The notes under the pieces were generated by a model, which was not told where the DNA came from, did not search any database, and saw only the letters and a program-made list of their open reading frames with translations. Positions 60,023 through 64,000 of a stretch of 64,000 nt of DNA are shown here, piece by piece; position 1 is the stretch's first letter, and each line of letters opens with the position of its first letter. The translations under genes and the position numbers were made by a program. This DNA is from Pyrinomonadaceae bacterium (lineage in GTDB: Bacteria; Acidobacteriota; Blastocatellia; Pyrinomonadales; Pyrinomonadaceae): assembly GCA_036277115.1 (NCBI GenBank), contig DASUNM010000023.1, positions 1,364,001 through 1,428,000 of the forward strand, in the 5' to 3' direction.

Positions 60023-60454
60023 ATGCTGAAAGAGTTCAAAGAATTCATCGCGCGAGGCAATGTGATCGATCTCGCGGTTGCCGTTATCATCGGCGTCGCG
60101 TTCGGCAGGATCGTCACGTCCCTGGTCGAGGGCATCATCATGCCGCCAATTGGTCTGCTGCTAGGCAAGATCGATTTCGCAAGCTTGTTCGTCGTGCTCG
60201 ACAGCTCGAAAGGCGTTCCCGTTTCGCTGGCTGACGCAAAGACGAAGGGCGTTCCGGTGGTCGCTTACGGCCAGTTCATTAACGACATCATCAACTTTGT
60301 GATCATCGCGTTCGTGATTTTCCTTGTGGTGAAGTTCGTCAACAAGGTGCGCCGCAAGGACATTTCGACGAAGGATTGTCCGGCGTGCCTGACCTCGATC
60401 CCGCTGGCGGCCTCGCGCTGCGCTGCGTGCTGTTCGGATTTAAAAGCGGCCTAA
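60023..60454 (+). CDS. mscL: Large-conductance mechanosensitive channel
   Basis: 143 residues; a pentameric pore released by membrane tension during osmotic downshock. MLKEFKEFIARGNVIDLAVAVIIGVAFGRIVTSLVEGIIMPPIGLLLG is the S1/TM1 region with the pore-gating glycines, then the periplasmic loop and TM2 (FINDIINFVIIAFVIFLVVKFVNKV). The C-terminus has CPACLTSIPLAASRCAACC, two CxxC pairs likely to bind zinc, a variant seen in many MscL proteins. AAGGAGG lies 6 bases before the ATG at 60023. Confidence 0.97.
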   Translation: MLKEFKEFIARGNVIDLAVAVIIGVAFGRIVTSLVEGIIMPPIGLLLGKIDFASLFVVLDSSKGVPVSLADAKTKGVPVVAYGQFINDIINFVIIAFVIFLVVKFVNKVRRKDISTKDCPACLTSIPLAASRCAACCSDLKAA

Positions 60455-60524
60455 CGTCCGTCAACCTGCGGATTAAGTAAGCAGGCCCAGGGAGCCGCAC
60501 TTCTCCGGGCCCATCGACCGCAGC

Positions 60525-61250
60525 CTACCAGAGCACTTCGATCTCGTACATTCTGGCTCCGCCGCTCGGGTCCTTGATCTCGACGACCGCTGTGAAGTCG
60601 TTTTCGCGCGACGGTTGTTGCAGGATCCGGACGGTACCGCGCCCATTGAGCTTGTTCACTCTGACCGTGGTGCGACGACGCGGCAGCTGCGACGTGAAGT
60701 TGTAGTTCGCGTCGTTGTACTCTGTGCCGCCGATCGTCCGAACGTCGACAAAGCCCCCGCGAATAACCAACTGCACGTTGTCATCGACGGTGCCGCGCCA
60801 GTGCAGACGCCCCGACGTACTCTCGCCTTCACCCTCATGAAATTCGCCGCCACTACCTCTGCCGTCCAACGTTCGCTGAATATCGTCGACCGTGCGCCGC
60901 ACATCATTCCACCGGTTACGGCGCGCGAAGTCGCTGTCGGCGCGCGTCAGTAGACTTGCCAGGATTGCGGCCCCGTCTTTCAGTTCCGTCTCGCGGCGGC
61001 GGTCCGTCACCATGCGCCGAAAAATGCGCGCCGATCCGCTGAACTGCTCGGCCAGATAGAGAGCCTCAACATCGCTCCGGTTGCTGAAACTACGAGTGCG
61101 ATAGTCGCCGTAGGTTCTCTCAGCCAAATCAATCGACTGCTCATCAAGCAGTTGGGCGAGGCTGGCGAGCCGGGAAGACTGCGCGGGCGTCGCCGCGAAG
61201 GACAACATCAGCAAACATGCCACGGCAAAGAGCCGCAGGAAATTTCTCAT
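60525..61250 (-). CDS. Secreted protein of unknown function
   Basis: 241 residues; signal peptide FLRLFAVACLLMLSFAATPAQ with AGGAGGAG just before the ATG at 61250. The first part is helical (RLASLAQLLDEQSIDLAERTYGDYR; RRNRWNDVRRTVDDIQRTLDG). The second is beta-rich (GRLHWRGTVDDNVQLVIRGGFVDVRTIGGTEYNDANYNFTSQLPRRRTTVRVNK...AVVEIKDPSGGARMYEIEVLW), like a small sandwich domain. I do not recognise it. Confidence 0.75.
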   Translation of the reverse strand: MRNFLRLFAVACLLMLSFAATPAQSSRLASLAQLLDEQSIDLAERTYGDYRTRSFSNRSDVEALYLAEQFSGSARIFRRMVTDRRRETELKDGAAILASLLTRADSDFARRNRWNDVRRTVDDIQRTLDGRGSGGEFHEGEGESTSGRLHWRGTVDDNVQLVIRGGFVDVRTIGGTEYNDANYNFTSQLPRRRTTVRVNKLNGRGTVRILQQPSRENDFTAVVEIKDPSGGARMYEIEVLW

Positions 61251-61320
61251 AACTCCTCCTTCAGGGCTGGGTTTCAGAAGAATCAGCATTTTACGATGCC
61301 TGGGGAGTTCAACAAACCAT

Positions 61321-61411
61321 CTTTGCGCTGCTTTGCGTCTTTGCGTGAAACCGTTTCTTCAAAAGGGTTGTTGCACGCGAAGGCGCAAAGTCGCAAAGAA
61401 AAACCGCAAAG
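61321..61411. repeat. CTTTGCG-type inverted repeat element
   Basis: Left part CTTTGCGCTGCTTTGCGTC then TTTGCGTG; right part GCGCAAAGTCGCAAAG then CCGCAAAG, inverted, around TTGTTGC. The uninterrupted form of the element that flanks the family A copy at 10858. Confidence 0.75.
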
Positions 61412-61518
61412 TCGGACACTCTCCTTCCTCGTTCCTTGACCCGCCATCGTGCGCTTTTTAGAATGAACTTTCCCTCTAACACCCGCGTACATGGATTATT
61501 AGCAGAAGGAGAACTTGT

Positions 61519-61962
61519 ATGAGTACGTCTTATCAAGGACCATCAGATGGGTCAGAGCAAAGGAATGAATTAATCATGCACGAACCAGAACCAGAACCAA
61601 TTGACGAGAAATCGAATGCCGGCAACTCGATGCGTGACATGGCCGCGCGAATTCCCGAGCAACTTTCGGCAATTGGCCGTGACATTAGCCGCACAATTGA
61701 GAAAGCCATTTCCGCCAAGGACGATTACATGTTGGCGGTGAAGGTCTCCGCGGATGCTTCCCACAAGTTGGGTCAGCTGGTGCAGGCAGGCGTTTTTGGT
61801 ACACGCGCCGAGGCCGCTTCGTTTTTGATTGACCAGGGCATCAAGACGCAAACAGAATTGTTCGACCGCGTGGAAACGAAACTCGCGGAAATTGAACGTC
61901 TGCGTGCTGAGCTGCGCGGAATGGTCGCCGAAAAGAAAACGGACGAAGCGCCCGCCGCGTAA
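61519..61962 (+). CDS. Helical protein of unknown function
   Basis: 147 residues with AGAAGGAG about 8 bases before the ATG. The first 40 residues are acidic and disordered (EPEPEPIDEKSN). The middle reads AARIPEQLSAIGRDISRTIEKAISAKDDYMLAVKVSADASHKLGQLVQAGVFGTRAEAASFLIDQGIKTQTELF. Its LAVKVSADASHKLGQLVQAGVFGTRAEAASFLIDQGI part has a ribbon-helix-helix-like layout, and a coiled coil follows (DRVETKLAEIERLRAELRGM). A DNA-binding role is possible but unproven. Confidence 0.65.
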   Translation: MSTSYQGPSDGSEQRNELIMHEPEPEPIDEKSNAGNSMRDMAARIPEQLSAIGRDISRTIEKAISAKDDYMLAVKVSADASHKLGQLVQAGVFGTRAEAASFLIDQGIKTQTELFDRVETKLAEIERLRAELRGMVAEKKTDEAPAA

Positions 61963-62133
61963 CGTCCACAGTCTTACGTCTGAACCCCCGAGCGATAGCG
62001 AGGAGTCATGTTAGGTTTACGCATGACGCTTAGGCATCTCTCGGGGTTCTGACGTGCAGTCTTTGTTAATCCCCCACGCGACGCGGTACACTTCCCCCGT
62101 CATTCCACTTTCATTTTTGTTGAGCGGCTTCAA

Positions 62134-63558
62134 GTGCAGACTTCTTTTCTCGTTCCACATACATCCATCGAACAATTCACCCTGGACAACGGTCTGCGGG
62201 TCGTCCTCAACCAGGACAAATCCGTTCCGGTAGTTTCTGTCAGCGTTTATTACGACGTTGGCTCGCGCAATGAGCCCGAAGGGCGCACCGGGTTTGCTCA
62301 CTTGTTTGAGCACATGATGTTTCAGGGTTCTGAGAATGTGCCGAAGGCTGCGCACTTTCAATTCATCTCAAACGCCGGTGGCACGATGAACGGCACGACC
62401 TCCAGCGAACGCACGAATTATTTCGAGACTTTGCCGGCCAGTGAGTTGCCCCTCGCGCTTTGGCTGGAAAGCGATCGCATGCGCTCCCTCAACGTGACGC
62501 AGGAGAATCTTGATAACCAGCGCGAAGCCGTAAAAGAAGAAAAGCGTCTGCGCTACGACAATCAGCCTTACGTGAACGGTTTTCTGCGTCTGTTTGAGAT
62601 GAGTTTCAAGAACCCCGCGAACGCGCACTCGACGATTGGTTCGATGGAAGACCTCGATGCCGCGACCGTGGATGATGTGCGCGAGTTCTTTCGCGTTTAC
62701 TACGCGCCAAATAATGCCGTGCTTTCAATCGCCGGCGACTTTGATATTGCCGAAGCGACGGAGCTGGTTCACAAATACTTCGCTACGATTCCGAGCCAGC
62801 CGGCGCCGCCGCCCGTTGATGTGAGCGAGCCGGTCGAAGTGGCTGAACGCCTCGACACATTCGTTGATAAGCTCGCTCCGGTGCCCGCGTTTGCGCTTGG
62901 CTGGAAGATTCCGCCGCGCCGCACCCCTGCTTTTTACGCGCTCTCGCTGGGCAGTCATCTACTGTTCGAAGGAGAAAGCGCGCGGCTTTATCAGAAACTG
63001 GTGAAGGGCGAAGAGTCAGTCGTTCAAATCCAGGGCGGCATCGACGAACGTCGTGGGCCGTCTGGTCTGTTCATCGTGGTGATTCCCAAACCGGATAGTG
63101 AAGGCGCCCAAATCCGCGACAGTATCTTCAATGAGATCAAAGACCTGGCGACGCGTGGACCGAGCGAAGAAGAGATGGAGAAGCTGCGCAATAATCTTTT
63201 CAACGGAGATGTGCGCAGTCGGCAATCTTCACAGTTCCGTTCACAACAAATCGCCGAATACACCCTCTACGACGGTGACCCGAACCTCTTCAATTCTGAG
63301 TTGCAAAGGTATCTCGACGTGACCGCGGACCAAATCCGAGACGCCGTCGCGAGTAACATCGATACCGATAATCGGGTGTTGCTCGAGATCGTGCCCGCGC
63401 CGATCGAGGCTGCGCCTGGCGAACCCCAACCTTCCGGCGAGCCGAAACAGCCCGCGGCGCCGCCGCCGCAAGTCCCACCTGCGCCGGCGAAAGAACCCGC
63501 GCCCACGGGTCCGATTGCCGCTTCCGACGAACAGTCAGTTCTCGTCGGGAAAAGTTAA
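62134..63558 (+). CDS. M16-family zinc peptidase (single-half, pitrilysin-like)
   Basis: 474 residues. Zinc motif HLFEH in GRTGFAHLFEHMMFQGSENVP, with the later Glu in NLDNQREAVKEEKRLRYD. The substrate-side YYDVGSRNEPEGRTG and FFRVYYAPNNAVLSIAGDFD fit the catalytic (beta) type of a two-subunit M16B enzyme. The C-terminal 45 residues are Pro/Ala-rich (EAAPGEPQPSGEPKQPAAPPP). No inactive partner gene follows within the window. It starts at GTG 62134; no signal peptide is seen, so either the start is internal to a longer gene or the enzyme is cytoplasmic. Confidence 0.9.
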   Translation: MQTSFLVPHTSIEQFTLDNGLRVVLNQDKSVPVVSVSVYYDVGSRNEPEGRTGFAHLFEHMMFQGSENVPKAAHFQFISNAGGTMNGTTSSERTNYFETLPASELPLALWLESDRMRSLNVTQENLDNQREAVKEEKRLRYDNQPYVNGFLRLFEMSFKNPANAHSTIGSMEDLDAATVDDVREFFRVYYAPNNAVLSIAGDFDIAEATELVHKYFATIPSQPAPPPVDVSEPVEVAERLDTFVDKLAPVPAFALGWKIPPRRTPAFYALSLGSHLLFEGESARLYQKLVKGEESVVQIQGGIDERRGPSGLFIVVIPKPDSEGAQIRDSIFNEIKDLATRGPSEEEMEKLRNNLFNGDVRSRQSSQFRSQQIAEYTLYDGDPNLFNSELQRYLDVTADQIRDAVASNIDTDNRVLLEIVPAPIEAAPGEPQPSGEPKQPAAPPPQVPPAPAKEPAPTGPIAASDEQSVLVGKS

Positions 63559-63568
63559 TCCTTCCCGG

Positions 63569-64000
63569 CTACCGGCGAATTAAGTCGTACAACAACCGCA
63601 CCGGCAACCCCATCACGTTGAAGTAGTCGCCTCTAATCCCTTCGATGAAGCGCGCGCCTTTGCCTTGAATCGCGTACGCGCCGGCTTTGTCCATCGGCTC
63701 GCCGGTTTCAACATACCAGGCGATTTCGGTATTGCTCATCGGCGCAAATCGTACTTCAGTCATTTCGACGTCAACCTCGATCCCCGATTCTGAGATCAAC
63801 GCGACACCAGTGAGCACTTGATGCCAGCGTCCTTGTAACAGGCGCAACATTCGCCGGGCGTCCTCTGAATCCACGGGCTTGGCGAGAATGTGTTCGTCAA
63901 CCACGACCGTGGTGTCAGCTGCGACAATAGGTCGATGCGCATGAACGCCACCCGACGCTTCAGCCTTTGCAGCCGCAAGCCGCGCCACATACTCACGCGG
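63569..64000 (-). CDS. maf: Maf-family nucleoside triphosphate pyrophosphatase (N-terminus outside window)
   Basis: About 143 residues of the C-terminal three-quarters. Motifs RPIVAADTTVVVDEHILAKPVDSEDARRMLRLLQGRWHQVLTGVAL and EIAWYVETGEPMDKAGAYAIQGKGARFIEGIRGDYFNVMGLPVRLLYDLI are those of Maf/YhdE, house-cleaning enzymes hydrolysing dTTP/UTP and modified NTPs. The frame continues upstream (REYVARLAAAK), so the N-terminal part with the P-loop-like LASxSPRR segment lies beyond the window edge. Convergent with the M16 gene. Confidence 0.93.
   Translation of the reverse strand, partial: PREYVARLAAAKAEASGGVHAHRPIVAADTTVVVDEHILAKPVDSEDARRMLRLLQGRWHQVLTGVALISESGIEVDVEMTEVRFAPMSNTEIAWYVETGEPMDKAGAYAIQGKGARFIEGIRGDYFNVMGLPVRLLYDLIRR

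Noticed and set aside
60364-60451. CxxC pairs at the MscL C-terminus as a novel fusion
   Set aside because: Such a Cys-containing tail is common among MscL proteins from several phyla, so it is noted only in the feature.

Overview
The window looks like chromosomal DNA from an Acidobacteriota member, most likely class Blastocatellia. The taxonomic hints are three secreted VWFA proteins of the acidobacterial type, eukaryote-like Ser/Thr kinases with C-terminal sulfatase-modifying-factor (FGE-like) domains, high-GC codon use and many intergenic hairpin repeats. The assignment is inferred from gene content; no rRNA is present.

Layout: 1-4.6 kb is the end of a surface-polysaccharide cluster (two glycosyltransferases, an OafA-type acyltransferase with SGNH domain, a methyltransferase). 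tRNA-Asp and tRNA-Val follow at 4.8-5.0 kb on the minus strand. From 5.2 to 20 kb come a VWA protein, a HicAB toxin-antitoxin pair and a nucleoside/pentose-phosphate group: phosphopentomutase, hypoxanthine phosphoribosyltransferase, a 5'-nucleotidase split into two genes, RpiB and DeoC. RpiB and DeoC both carry N-terminal extensions that look like bacterial-microcompartment targeting peptides. Between them sits a 1254-residue TIR / Clp-N-like / KAP NTPase protein, the best candidate here for an undescribed (probably anti-phage) system. 20-36.5 kb holds glgC, a second and larger set of secreted proteins (VWA, M14 peptidase, TonB-domain protein), plsC, uvrA, a secreted STAS protein and two adjacent kinase-FGE receptors. 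37-48.5 kb is a housekeeping block: yqeY, rimP-nusA-infB-rbfA-nrnA, cobO, accD, folC and a NUDIX hydrolase. 49-64 kb holds an M20 hydrolase, a THX ribosomal protein, a YraN protein, a third kinase, an S9 peptidase, kdsD, tRNA-Arg, a response regulator, mscL, an M16 peptidase and the start of maf.

The strongest sequence-level signal outside genes is a dense population of small repeats of two kinds. (1) Two-armed palindromic elements of about 50-165 bp belong to several families. Their arms are inverted copies of one hairpin, and stem bases covary between copies. Two of these have entered coding sequence: exactly 18 codons in uvrA, and the 5' end of the M14 peptidase gene. (2) Degenerate arrays with a strict 7-bp period but unrelated unit sequences occur at eight places. 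They supply stop codons (VWA protein, rbfA), signal-peptide cores (VWA protein, STAS protein) and leader sequence (accD). No transposase or RAYT gene is in the window, so anything mobilising them lies elsewhere.

All calls come from reading motifs by eye. No database search or computed statistic supports them.
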